From the NCBI GenBank assembly GCA_022447165.1, contig JAKVBR010000001.1, positions 1-29,879 of the forward strand: 29,879 nucleotides of DNA, in the 5' to 3' direction. The translations under genes were made by a program, and so were the position numbers. Below are positions 7,116 to 16,400 of the stretch, in pieces. Every line of letters begins with the position of its first letter. Positions within the stretch are counted from its first letter, which is position 1. A model generated the notes under the pieces. It had not been told where the DNA came from. It searched no databases and saw only the letters and a program-made list of their open reading frames with translations. This DNA comes from Phycisphaerales bacterium (lineage in GTDB: Bacteria; Planctomycetota; Phycisphaerae; Phycisphaerales; SM1A02).

Positions 7116-8200
7116 GGCGTCCCATCAGTGTTGACGATGACATTGCCATCTGCATCTGTCAATTCGTCAAGTCGTTTGAACATTTCTATGAGTGCAGTAA
7201 TCTGCTTCTCCTTGAGTTGCCCTTGGAATGAAGGCATTGCGCCAAGATATCCTTGGACAATGTGCTTCTGTGGATTCACGAGCGATTCGCGAATGTAGTT
7301 TTCTGGTTGAACATAATCAGTGCCGTCTCCAAGGAGATTGGAAAGGTTGTCACCATTTGTAAAGTTGACATCACCTTTGCTGACTCGGTCCCACAACCCT
7401 TTAAAGGTTGGACCTGTGTTATCGCTGCCATCAAGTGAGTGGCATGATTGGCATCTGTTATACAAGCGATTGATTGCGTAAGCAGGCAATTGTTCAAGTG
7501 ACATATCTTCGTATTCACTTGCAAGTTTCACCATGTGTGGTTTAAAGTCTTCTTTTGGTACAACGTTGACAACTGCAAGCATCTTTGAGTGATCCTTACC
7601 GCAATACTCTGTGCATAAGAGTTGGAAAGTGCCCGTCTTTGTTGCTTCAAACCAGAGCGAGGTGTACCTGCCTGGAATGGCGTCCATTTTCACACGGAAA
7701 CTTGGAATCCACAAACTGTGAAGGAGGTCGTTGGATGTCATGATGAGACGAACGGGTTGACCTTCTGGGACCGTGAGTTCGCCCACTTGCGTTACAGCAT
7801 AATCTGGGTGGTCAAAAGTCCATGACCATTTTTGCGCAGTGACTTGCACTTCATAACAGCCCTCAGGTGCTTCTTGAAGATTCAAATAGCCCTTCAATCC
7901 GACTACAAAGATAACAATCACAAGGAGCAGTGGTATGACTGTCCACACAACTTCGATGGTTGTGTTGTGCACTGGCCCTTCAGTGACTGCTTCGTGGCCC
8001 TTTCGTTGATACTTCACGATAAACCAGATAAGTGCACCAGTAATGAGTACAAAGAAGAAGTAACTGATCCAAGTGATGACATCAAATGTGAGGTCAACAC
8101 TATGCGCGACAGTTGAAGCTTGTTCTGGCATCCAGAACGTCGCGTCTTTGCCGCTACCAGCACCACTTGCCATGAGGGTTTTCAACAATAGGTTCGTCAT
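7109..8200 (-). CDS. ctaC: Cytochrome c oxidase subunit II with C-terminal cytochrome c domain (caa3 type)
   Basis: The 363-residue protein has two N-terminal membrane helices (about residues 37-63 and 84-101), a periplasmic cupredoxin domain and a fused cytochrome c. CuA ligands are His161 and the set in CTEYCGKDHSKM (Cys196, Glu198, Cys200, His204, Met207). The heme c motif CQSCH is at 250-254, with Met322 (GAMPSF) as the likely sixth ligand. The fused heme accepts electrons directly, as expected for an oxidase coupled to alternative complex III. The reading frame is open up to 8326, but the ATG at 8200 overlaps the sco stop as ATGA and begins a normal subunit II. The upstream part is cysteine-rich nonsense that overlaps sco. 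Confidence 0.96.
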   Translation of the reverse strand: MTNLLLKTLMASGAGSGKDATFWMPEQASTVAHSVDLTFDVITWISYFFFVLITGALIWFIVKYQRKGHEAVTEGPVHNTTIEVVWTVIPLLLVIVIFVVGLKGYLNLQEAPEGCYEVQVTAQKWSWTFDHPDYAVTQVGELTVPEGQPVRLIMTSNDLLHSLWIPSFRVKMDAIPGRYTSLWFEATKTGTFQLLCTEYCGKDHSKMLAVVNVVPKEDFKPHMVKLASEYEDMSLEQLPAYAINRLYNRCQSCHSLDGSDNTGPTFKGLWDRVSKGDVNFTNGDNLSNLLGDGTDYVQPENYIRESLVNPQKHIVQGYLGAMPSFQGQLKEKQITALIEMFKRLDELTDADGNVIVNTDGTPR

Positions 8201-9069
8201 GCTGTATTCCCATCCATTCCAGCGTGAGCATGTTGTAGTTTGTCCGGCGTTGTATAACTTAAGACAGCAAGCCCAAGAGCAAGCGTGATAATCATCAGTA
8301 CCGCTGCTGTTCGCATCAGTTTCCACGCGCTTGGCGTGTAACTGTTTCGATCTGGATCATACTGAAAACAGTTGAAAAGTAAAATCTTGTCAAGTGCTGA
8401 GCCGATTTTGCCCTCAGACGCTTCAACTAAAGCAAACCGCAAGTCTTGCGATTCAAACTTGACATCATTCATGTATTTTGAAATACGACCATCTGGGGTG
8501 AGGAACATGATGCTTGAGGTATGTAAAAATTCACCTGTTGGTTTGTCAAAGACGTAACCAAAACCAAGTGCATCCGCAAGGGTTGTGATGTTCTCTTGTT
8601 CACCGGTCAAGAAGTGCCAGCCCTTTTCAGCGCCCTCTCTACTTCCATCATTCATGTAGTGACCAAGGTAACCCTCTTTATTTGTCATCGCGAGTTTTTC
8701 ATCTTCGTCAGGGTTAATACTGACCGTCACGATTTCAAACTCATCTCCGACAGTCCACTCAAGGCCTTGCATTCCCCCAACGAGACCATTAAGCGTCAAA
8801 CTACAAAGCATTGGGCATCTGTAATAGTTCAGCGTAATGATGACGGGCTTTTCGCCATTGATGTACTTGCTTAATGTGACATCATGTCCAAACTCATCAA
8901 CAAATTGAAGGTCTAGCGGAACTTGATCATTGAGGTGTTCGGTAATGCCAACGCCATCAAGTTCTTCAACTTTTTCATCAGAGAAAATTGGACCAGCAAT
9001 AGCACTACCTGCAAGCAGACATACGCTTGCAATAGTAGGTAACCAAGATTGTGCTGGCAAGTTGTGCAT
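8197..9069 (-). CDS. sco: SCO1/SenC-family copper chaperone with C-terminal membrane helix
   Basis: Sco proteins deliver copper to the CuA site of subunit II, encoded immediately downstream. The 290-residue protein has an export signal at residues 1-26 and a thioredoxin-like domain with the copper ligands in NYYRCPMLCS (Cys85, Cys89) and His183 (LHTSS). A second hydrophobic helix lies near 252-272, followed by a short tail containing HAHAGMDG. The C-terminal helix makes it longer than classical Sco1. The start lies two bases after the stop of the preceding small gene, and its stop overlaps ctaC by four bases. Confidence 0.93.
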   Translation of the reverse strand: MHNLPAQSWLPTIASVCLLAGSAIAGPIFSDEKVEELDGVGITEHLNDQVPLDLQFVDEFGHDVTLSKYINGEKPVIITLNYYRCPMLCSLTLNGLVGGMQGLEWTVGDEFEIVTVSINPDEDEKLAMTNKEGYLGHYMNDGSREGAEKGWHFLTGEQENITTLADALGFGYVFDKPTGEFLHTSSIMFLTPDGRISKYMNDVKFESQDLRFALVEASEGKIGSALDKILLFNCFQYDPDRNSYTPSAWKLMRTAAVLMIITLALGLAVLSYTTPDKLQHAHAGMDGNTA

Positions 9070-9071
9070 TG

Positions 9072-9404
9072 TTACTTCAAATTCCCCGAAACAATGTCCA
9101 TGGCTTGGTCAATTGGAATGACCAATCGCTTGTTGACTGATTTTGTTTCTGGATCGTTTTCGCTAATCCAGTGTGATGTTTCCATAAGTGCGTCTTGTTG
9201 GCCTTGGCGGAATAGGTCGCGGTCTTCATATCGAATATCGATGTGCTTGATGTGCGCCTCTGTATTTTGTGCTGAATAGAAAATGCCCGCGCCAATCGCG
9301 ACTGTCGTAATCACGAGTAGCGAGCCACCAATGCCACAAGCCCAAGTCGCTAAACCGTTTGGGTCTTCTGTGTCTTCATGGAGATGTGATGAATCGTGAC
9401 TCAT
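9072..9404 (-). CDS. Small single-span membrane protein of the act-cox operon, function unknown
   Basis: This 110-residue protein has a hydrophilic, His/Asp/Glu-rich start, one hydrophobic helix at about residues 22-44, and a roughly 65-residue charged domain that should lie in the periplasm. The C-terminal part contains RLVIPIDQAMDIV, which looks like a short structured segment. There are no heme motifs or metal-ligand clusters. It sits between actF and sco, has AAGGAA six bases before its ATG, and is spaced like a true operon member. It may be a small accessory subunit of alternative complex III or of the oxidase, or an assembly factor. I do not recognise a named family. Confidence 0.75.
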   Translation of the reverse strand: MSHDSSHLHEDTEDPNGLATWACGIGGSLLVITTVAIGAGIFYSAQNTEAHIKHIDIRYEDRDLFRQGQQDALMETSHWISENDPETKSVNKRLVIPIDQAMDIVSGNLK

Positions 9405-9409
9405 TTCTA

Positions 9410-9415
9410 TTCCTT
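9410..9415 (-). promoter_or_regulatory. Ribosome binding site of the 110-residue operon protein
   Basis: AAGGAA lies five bases before the ATG at 9404 and overlaps the actF stop codon (TAAGGAA), supporting this start. Confidence 0.6.
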
Positions 9416-10697
9416 ATGCGTTCTCGAAGGACAGTGCTTCATCCAAACGTGGGTCTTCTGAAGCTACCAAGTTGCATGAACGCAAGTTGAAAATTGTTCC
9501 GCCAGTTAAACATGCCATCATGCCTACAAGGCATGTCACATTCACAATACTAAATCCAAAGCCAACTGAAACTTCGCCAGACGCAACTTGCTTGACGAGT
9601 TCGTTGTATGTCGTTGCCGCAGCAATCGCTGCTTCAGGAACAACAGGTAGCACAATCCAGCAAATGTCAACGAAGAACATCAACATGAGCCAACATGCAA
9701 TCAGTGGAAGGGTAAATCGCCATCGTTTTGTCCAGCGTGTAATGAGCAAGACAAACGGAACGACAAAGTGACCAAACAGAAGGAGCAAGGACACAGGTGC
9801 CCAGCCGCCGAGTTGTCTCGCCATATACCAACTTGTTTCGACTGGTAAGTTTGCGTACCAAATGAGCATGTATTGGGAGAACCCGATGTATGCCCAGAAC
9901 ACAACGCCTAAACCAAAGAGCCATTTACCAAGGTCATGGTAATGCTCAACTGATATTGCTTGTTTTAAGTGCCCTGTCCGCTGCATGTAGCGTGCGAGCA
10001 AGATGATTGCACAGAAGAAACCACACATTGTTGATGCGAAGTAATAGACCGCAAACATTGTGCTGAACCATTTTGGTTGCAATGTCATCATCCAGTCAAT
10101 TGCTGCATAACTTTGCGTCAAGCCGTACAGGATGATGCCAAGTGGTGCCCACTGTTGCATTTTATGCGTCCACTTCACGTCGCCGTCGCGGTCTTGATTG
10201 GTTGACCATTTGAAGTAGAGCGTTGCAAGCACTGCCCAAACGAGTAGGTAGAACACCGCTCTTGCAGACCAGAATGTTGGGGATAAGTATGTCGCCTTCT
10301 TATGGAGGAGGTGATCGTGCTCCATGAGGTATTCATCGCCCCATTGATACAAGAGTGAACCATCACCCTTGAGTACCATGACGATGATTGGAATAAAGAG
10401 AATCCACATCCATGATAAGTTTCGGGCGATGCCTTCAGCAAGTCTTCTAACAGTCACGCTCCAACCAGAGCGTGTGATATGTTGAAGCATCACGAAGAAC
10501 ATTGCGCCAAGTGCAATTCCAACACTTGCCATGAATCCTACAAGGTACGCCTTCCAGAAGGTGCTCCAACCAGCACTTGAAGCAAGTGCAACGCTTAAAC
10601 CAAGCAGTGCAAGGCCAGCAACAATGAGTATTGGTCCCATTTTTGCGGTTGAACTTGAAAGTTGAATGCGGTCCTGACTGAGGTCAATGCGATTCAT
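9414..10697 (-). CDS. actF: Alternative complex III membrane subunit ActF (quinol:cytochrome c oxidoreductase, second NrfD-like subunit)
   Basis: This 427-residue polytopic protein has about ten hydrophobic helices and is related to ActC/NrfD. In alternative complex III, ActC and ActF form the two four-helix-bundle membrane halves. Conserved-looking features are the SGWSVTVRRLAEGIARNLSW stretch after the second helix, the QSYAAIDWMMTLQPKWFSTM segment near the middle and ARQLGGWAPVSLLLLFGHF further on. These match the ActF/DUF-type quinol:cytochrome c oxidoreductase subunit. The start overlaps the actE stop by four bases and has a near-perfect Shine-Dalgarno sequence. Confidence 0.9.
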   Translation of the reverse strand: MNRIDLSQDRIQLSSSTAKMGPILIVAGLALLGLSVALASSAGWSTFWKAYLVGFMASVGIALGAMFFVMLQHITRSGWSVTVRRLAEGIARNLSWMWILFIPIIVMVLKGDGSLLYQWGDEYLMEHDHLLHKKATYLSPTFWSARAVFYLLVWAVLATLYFKWSTNQDRDGDVKWTHKMQQWAPLGIILYGLTQSYAAIDWMMTLQPKWFSTMFAVYYFASTMCGFFCAIILLARYMQRTGHLKQAISVEHYHDLGKWLFGLGVVFWAYIGFSQYMLIWYANLPVETSWYMARQLGGWAPVSLLLLFGHFVVPFVLLITRWTKRWRFTLPLIACWLMLMFFVDICWIVLPVVPEAAIAAATTYNELVKQVASGEVSVGFGFSIVNVTCLVGMMACLTGGTIFNLRSCNLVASEDPRLDEALSFENA

Positions 10698-11443
10698 TCA
10701 TCACCTCCCTGCTTTTCCTTTTGGGGAAATGATTCTGAACCCTCAACAAGTTCAGGGTCTGCGTCTTGGGAGAATTGCAATGCTTTGATATATGCAACAA
10801 TTGCCCATCTGTCTTTTGTTGGGATTTGCGAAGCGTATGCAGCCATTGTTCTCACGCCATTTGTAATCGTGTTAAAGAGTTGCCCAACTGGCTGCTCCTT
10901 AATGAGTGCTTCATGCAGGTTTTTGGGTGCAACCCATGATGTGCCGTTGGCACCAGTTTCAACAAGTGTCATCGCACGAACATGGATCAGTCCGTCGCCA
11001 TAACCAACAGCACCATGACATGGCGTGCAGTAAATGTTGAACCGGTCTTGTCCGCGTTCGATGAACGCTTTATCGATGGTGACTTGCGATGGGAACTCGG
11101 TTGCCCATTCATCATTTTCAATGCCCATGAAGAAGTGTGTATCGCCTGCCATATCGCCGCGAGCAACTGTTCCATCAATCTTTGGTCTCATGATTCGTCC
11201 ATCAAGGAACCAATCACTGCCATCTTGTGCAACCGATTTCGGTTGGTTGTCCATGTTCTGGATGATATGAATACGGGGTTTATGGTTCACTGCGTGCCGA
11301 GCTCGGTAAATGACCGCAAGCGGTATCGTTGCGGCACATGTCACGACGACGAGCGACCAGCGAATCCAAATTGGCACTTGCCAAAAGTCCTGAAGCATTG
11401 GCGTGAGCAGATCATCAATAATTTGTTTGATTAACTTCGCCAT
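10694..11443 (-). CDS. actE: Alternative complex III cytochrome c subunit ActE
   Basis: This 249-residue protein has a membrane helix at about residues 25-45 and a periplasmic monoheme cytochrome c domain. The CTPCH motif is at 139-143 and Met200 (RTMAAYASQIP) is the likely axial ligand. ActE is the monoheme electron carrier of alternative complex III and could pass electrons to the cytochrome domain of CtaC. The start overlaps the actD stop by one base (TAATG) and the stop overlaps actF by four. Near the C-terminus the sequence DPELVEGS is encoded by a 20-base imperfect palindrome (10739-10758). This looks like a dispersed repeat that landed in a tolerant tail. Confidence 0.93.
   Translation of the reverse strand: MAKLIKQIIDDLLTPMLQDFWQVPIWIRWSLVVVTCAATIPLAVIYRARHAVNHKPRIHIIQNMDNQPKSVAQDGSDWFLDGRIMRPKIDGTVARGDMAGDTHFFMGIENDEWATEFPSQVTIDKAFIERGQDRFNIYCTPCHGAVGYGDGLIHVRAMTLVETGANGTSWVAPKNLHEALIKEQPVGQLFNTITNGVRTMAAYASQIPTKDRWAIVAYIKALQFSQDADPELVEGSESFPQKEKQGGDE
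10700..10708 (-). promoter_or_regulatory. Very strong ribosome binding site of actF
   Basis: GGAGGTGAT is fully complementary to the usual 16S rRNA 3' end. It lies two bases before the actF ATG (10697) measured from its 3' end, or about six from the GGAGG core. It is the strongest Shine-Dalgarno sequence I noticed in the window and lies inside the actE coding end. Confidence 0.7.
10739..10758. repeat. Imperfect palindrome encoding DPELVEG within actE
   Basis: Two 9-base arms, ACCCTCAAC and GTTCAGGGT, are inverted repeats with one mismatch and a two-base centre. The minus-strand translation gives the peptide PELVEG. The same peptide appears in many unrelated bacterial proteins where dispersed palindromic repeats of this type overlap genes. 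I found only one copy in this window. Confidence 0.5.
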
Positions 11444-12021
11444 TATTTTTCAAGCTCGATGATTGAATCGGGATTAAGGGATTGCAAGAATGCTTCGACA
11501 TCATCGCGAACAAACAGTGGATCTTTCGACTCGATGACGAGATAGAAGCGGTCGTCAGTTGCACGTGCAAGTTTCGGACTTTTCAGTGTTGGGTGATAGA
11601 GCATTGGTAACTTGTTCAGTACAAGCGTGCCAAAGACTGCAGTGAGTGCTGAGAATAGCACGGTCATTTCAAATGCAACAGGAACAAATGCAGCAGGTCC
11701 AAGAAGCGGTTTACCAGAAACATCGTATTGGTAACCAACAACTGGCACGAGCGCCCATAAGTCAATCTCAAGTGAGTTTGTAAACACTTGAAGAATGCAC
11801 GCGAGGGTTAATCCTGTCAACCCGCCAAAGAAGACCAAAATCGGAAGGATTGTCATCTTCACACCCATTGCCCTGTCGAGTCCGTGCACTGGGAATGGAA
11901 CGAGACAGTCAAACCATTTATAGCCCGCTGCATGTGTTTTTTCAGCAGCATGGAAAATGCTTGGGGTATCTGCAAACTCTGCAGCAAGACCGTACAATTT
12001 TTCACGTGGGATGTCACTCAT
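11443..12021 (-). CDS. actD: Alternative complex III subunit ActD (DUF3341)
   Basis: The protein has 192 residues. A soluble N-terminal region starts MSDIPREKLYGLAAEF and contains the typical DUF3341 pattern YKWFDCLVPFPVHGLDRAMG. Two membrane helices follow (about residues 58-82 and 115-142), and after them the HPTLKSPKLARATDDRFYLV segment of the family. ActD is a small membrane subunit of alternative complex III without cofactors. The frame is open ten codons upstream, but the ATG at 12021 has AGGAGG six bases before it and overlaps the actC stop by eight bases. The stop overlaps actE by one base. Confidence 0.93.
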   Translation of the reverse strand: MSDIPREKLYGLAAEFADTPSIFHAAEKTHAAGYKWFDCLVPFPVHGLDRAMGVKMTILPILVFFGGLTGLTLACILQVFTNSLEIDLWALVPVVGYQYDVSGKPLLGPAAFVPVAFEMTVLFSALTAVFGTLVLNKLPMLYHPTLKSPKLARATDDRFYLVIESKDPLFVRDDVEAFLQSLNPDSIIELEK

Positions 12022-13435
12022 GTGATTCCTCCTCATCGTGATGGTGTCCATGTGGGTCTGCTTCTGGCATCACTGCTTTCAATTCTGCAATGGCAAGCAC
12101 TGGCAAGTAGCGAATGAAGAGCAAGAAGAGCGTCATAAACAAACCAAAACTGCCTAGGAATGTTAAGACGTCGACGTACGTTGGTTCATAGACGCCCCAA
12201 CTACTTGGCAAGAAGTCGTTTGCAAGTGATGTCACTACAATCACAAATCGTTCGAACCACATGCCAACATTCACAAGAAGGGATGCAACAAACATAACTG
12301 CAATGCTGTTCCGCGCTTTCTTGAACCAGAAGATTTGTGGTGTGATGACGTTACAACTCACCATAATCCAGTACGCCCAGCCGTAAGGACCAAACGCACG
12401 GTTGATGAATGTAAATGATTCATAAATTTCACCGCTGTACCACGCGATGAAGAATTCCATTGAGTACGCGTACCCAACCATTGAGCCAGTGAGCAAAATG
12501 ATTTTGCACATGTTCTCAAGGTGACGCATTGTGATGAAGTCTTTTAAGCCCCACAATTCGCGTGCAGGAATTGCGAGTGTCATCACCATTGCAAAGCCGG
12601 AGAAAATCGCACCCGCAACAAAGTAAGGCGGGAAGATTGTTGTGTGCCATCCGGGGAGTTGTGACACAGCAAAGTCAAACGAAACCACACTGTGCACGGA
12701 AAGCACAAGCGGGGTTGCAAGTGCTGCAAGCAGAAGATACGCACGCTCATAGCGGTGCCAGTGCCTCATGCTGCCTCTCCAACCAAGGGAGAAAATGCCG
12801 TATGCAAGTTGTTTGATTGGGTGAGTGACTCTGTCACGCATTGTTGCAAGGTCAGGAACCATGCCTAAATACCAGAACAAGAGAGAAACCGTGAAGTAAG
12901 TGCCGACAGCAAACACGTCCCACAAAAGCGGACTTCTAAACTGTGGCCACATGTCCATTTGGTTTGGAATTGGGAAGAGCCAATACGCAAGCCATGTTCG
13001 TCCAATGTGAATACCAGGGAATGTGCCCGCACAAATGACTGCAAAAATAGTCATTGCTTCCGCAAACCGGTTAATCGCGGTTCGCCACTTCTGTCTAAAG
13101 AGGAAGAGAATCGCTGAAATGAGTGTGCCAGCGTGACCAATACCAACCCAGAACACGAAGTTCACAATTGGATAGCCCCAAGCAACTGGGTTGTTGTTAC
13201 CCCAAACACCAACACCTGTGAAAACGAGGTAACCAATCATGACGCCAAGCATGGACATCATGCCAAATGAAATCGCAAGCGAGATGTACCACGACTTCGG
13301 TGGTTTTGGATCTTCGTTGCCTTTCAAAATGTCACGCGTGACTGAACCAAAATCGTCGTGATTGAGGACGAGTGGCGCGCGATGGGTCGGATCTTCGTGT
13401 GTGTTATCTACACCATGGACAGGAACTGTTGACAT
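12014..13435 (-). CDS. actC: Alternative complex III quinol-binding membrane subunit ActC (NrfD/PsrC family)
   Basis: The protein has 473 residues and about ten membrane helices. Its N-terminal region, with LKGNEDPKPPKSWYIS, and the segment YPIVNFVFWVGIGHAGTLIS are typical of ActC. The latter includes the conserved His of the quinol site near residue 96. Other family blocks are WLAYWLFPIPNQMDMWPQF and HSVVSFDFAVSQLPGWH. The C-terminus is His/Glu-rich. ActC oxidises quinol at the membrane and passes electrons to the iron-sulfur domain of ActB. The start overlaps the actB stop as TAATG. Confidence 0.95.
   Translation of the reverse strand: MSTVPVHGVDNTHEDPTHRAPLVLNHDDFGSVTRDILKGNEDPKPPKSWYISLAISFGMMSMLGVMIGYLVFTGVGVWGNNNPVAWGYPIVNFVFWVGIGHAGTLISAILFLFRQKWRTAINRFAEAMTIFAVICAGTFPGIHIGRTWLAYWLFPIPNQMDMWPQFRSPLLWDVFAVGTYFTVSLLFWYLGMVPDLATMRDRVTHPIKQLAYGIFSLGWRGSMRHWHRYERAYLLLAALATPLVLSVHSVVSFDFAVSQLPGWHTTIFPPYFVAGAIFSGFAMVMTLAIPARELWGLKDFITMRHLENMCKIILLTGSMVGYAYSMEFFIAWYSGEIYESFTFINRAFGPYGWAYWIMVSCNVITPQIFWFKKARNSIAVMFVASLLVNVGMWFERFVIVVTSLANDFLPSSWGVYEPTYVDVLTFLGSFGLFMTLFLLFIRYLPVLAIAELKAVMPEADPHGHHHDEEESHE
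12028..12033 (-). promoter_or_regulatory. Ribosome binding site of actD
   Basis: AGGAGG lies six bases before the ATG at 12021, within the 3' end of actC. It fixes the actD start over the longer open frame reaching 12051. Confidence 0.7.
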
Positions 13436-16400
13436 TAGTGATGTCCCCCTGCAGATGGTGCTGGTTCATGCACAGGGTTTTTAATGCCTGCGAGATACTT
13501 AGAACGCGACTTGATGTTGAGTTCTTCTAACATTGTGTAAGACCGTGGTGACTCATGAAGCTTGGAAACTTTACTGTCTTTATCAAGCAAGTCACCAAAC
13601 ACGATGCAATCAGCTGGGCAACATTGTGCACATGCTGGAACGATTGAGCCATCTTCAATTTTGACTCTTGGGTCTTTCTTTTTCTCTGCTTCTGAAAGTT
13701 TTACCCAAGCGTTCTTCGTTGCAATCTTGACGCGTTGAATTCGCTGTGTGCAGAAAGTACATTTCTCCATCACGCCACGCATTCGGACAGTGACGTCTGG
13801 GTTGAACTGCATCGCACGGAGCGTTTTGCCACCAGATTGCGTTTTGACATAGTAGTCGGGTTGAACTTGAAGGAGACCTGTTGAACGGAGTGGGTCTCTT
13901 CTGAAGTAGTCAAAGTAATTAAATCGGCGTACTTTGAATGGACAGTTGTTTGAGCAGTACCGCGTACCAATACACCGGTTGTAAACCATGACGTTTAAGC
14001 CGTCCGTATCGTGAACCGTTGCTGCCACTGGGCAAACTTCTTCGCATGGCGCGTTTTCACAGTGATGACATGTCACTGGTTGAATTGCAACGCTGTCGAG
14101 TTTGTTTCCATCGTAATGCCCATGGTCATCGTCTTTAAATGCGAAGTAACGGTCGATGCGAAGCCAGTGCATCTCTCTACCCATCAGCACTTGGTCTTTA
14201 CCAACGATTGGGATGTTGTTTTCAGCATGGCATGCTGTGACGCAAGCATTGCAACCCGTACATGTTGACAAGTCAATTGACATGCCCCATTTGTACTGTG
14301 CACCTTCAAACTGCTCTTCTTCATAGATTGAGAGCGAATGCAGTGAGTGACCCATGTGCTGAGCAAACGCAGGGTCGTGTTCAAACTGACCAACTGTGCC
14401 TTCTCGATAAAGGAGGGGCAATCGTTCTTGTGTGCCTTTGCCGGGAGTTGAGTTCACATCAAAGTGCATCTGCGTTGTTGCAAGTGGGTATGTCGCACCA
14501 GTCGTTGCAACAGTTGCTGATGCAACCCATGTGTTCGTTGACGCTCGTAGCGGATACACATTAACACCTGCACCAGCACATACACGGCCACCAAACTCTC
14601 GGCCGTAACCGATTGGAAGAATGATTGTGTCATCTGCTGTGCCCGGCACAGGTAGCGCGGCGATTTCAATCGCTGTGCCATCTACGGTGATCTTTAGCAC
14701 ATCACCTTGCTCAACACCAAGCGTCGCTGCAGTTTTTGGTGAAATGAGCGCCGCGTTATCCCATGTCAATTTTGTGATTGTGTCCGGAAGCTCTTGCATC
14801 CAACCGTTGTTTGCATAGCGACCATCCCAAACACTGCCGGATGGAACGAAGCAAACCTCTGTTGTTGATGTTGCAGTTGCAGTATGTGCAAGTGGGTTTC
14901 GGTTGACTGGTGGTGTTTCGAGATGCCCCGTTCCAGGAACGACTCCATCGTGCACCATCTTGCGCCATGCTGGCGTTCGCTGGTCTGCCCGAGGATTAAA
15001 CGTTGCTCTGACGAGCGTTTGACTATCGGTAGCAGTTTCACCTGCGATGATTGCGAGGAACTCCGCATCGGATACTCCGCCAAAGAGTGGCTCAATCAGT
15101 GGTTGTCCAATACAAATTGTGCCATCAACTGATTGTCCGTCGTTCCATGTTTCAAGCCAGTGCGCTTGATTGACATGCCACTTACATTTGGTTGATGTTT
15201 CATTTTCGTAGTACGAAAGATGCGCTGACATTGGGAGCGATTGAATGCGTTCTGCGAAGTTGAATGCGCTTGGGGCACTAAATGCCGGATTACCACCAAC
15301 AATAATGATGCCTTGAATTGATCCTGCATCCATTGCACCTGCAAGTTCTTCAAGGGTTGCATCTGATGCATTGTCAATCATGCGGTAAGAAACAGTGTGC
15401 CCTGCAGCACCTATCGCTTCGTTGATTCTTGCAGCAAGGTAATGCACGATTGGCGACTGGCTTGCGCCGGCTACGATAAGGCTGTGACCTTGGTGTGCAT
15501 GATCGAGTGATTCGAAGACAAGATCTAACCAAGCCTGCTCGTCAGCCGAAAGCACGGCGTCATGACTGAAGCCCGCATACTTTGCTGCAATTGCTTGAGC
15601 AAGTACTTCAACGCGTGTTGGTTTCACTGCGACTCGCTCATCTGCTTTAGACCCTGTCACGGTGAGTGATGGTTCGGCAACAAGCAAGCGGTTCATTGAG
15701 TGACTGTCTGGTTTTCGACCTTTTGCCCAGCCCCTTGTGTCAGGCACTTGCGTTGGACTTACGCCGAGGAAATCAGAGTCAAGTGATACGATGACTTCAG
15801 CGTGACCAAAATCTGGAATGGCACGCCAGTTGCCACCAAATGCGTGAGCGAGTGCTGCCCGTTCATTTGCATGATCAAGCGGTGCGTATTCAACCCATAA
15901 GAGTTCAGGATACTTTTTCTTGAGTGCTCGCTTCATTCGCTGAACAGTTGGTGAACTTGAGGGTTCAACAAGTACAGCGAGTCCCTTGCCTTTTTCTGGA
16001 AGATAAACGTCAGCCCACTCTGCAAATGCATGAATGGATGATGCTTCACCTTTGTACTTCACACCGCGCGAGCGGTCTGGGTCGTACAAATCAAGAATGG
16101 ATGCTTGTGTAAATCCGTCAGTTGCACCAAGTGAGTCAGGGTGTTCCGGATTCCCTTCGATTTTCGTTGGACGACCATCATTACTTGTGACAAGCACGCC
16201 TTGCGAGACGCCACCAAAGTCGAAACAACTTGCGAAGTGCTCTGGAATACCTGGCATCGTGCCTTCTGGACGATGTGCGTATGGCACAATGTGTTCTTCT
16301 GGCCATCTTCGGCACCCCGACAACCCAAGACCTGCGAGTGCCATTGATGCACCCATGATTTTCAAGAAGTGGCGCCTGTCTTTGCCTGTCGCAAGAAGAT

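Noticed and set aside
8201..8326. N-terminal extension of ctaC in the open frame
   Set aside because: It is unlike any subunit II, overlaps sco, and the ATG at 8200 gives the normal start with an ATGA overlap.
13900..14000. Thr in CIGTRYC of ActB as a lost cluster ligand
   Set aside because: The same substitution is typical of ActB, where this site holds a three-iron cluster.
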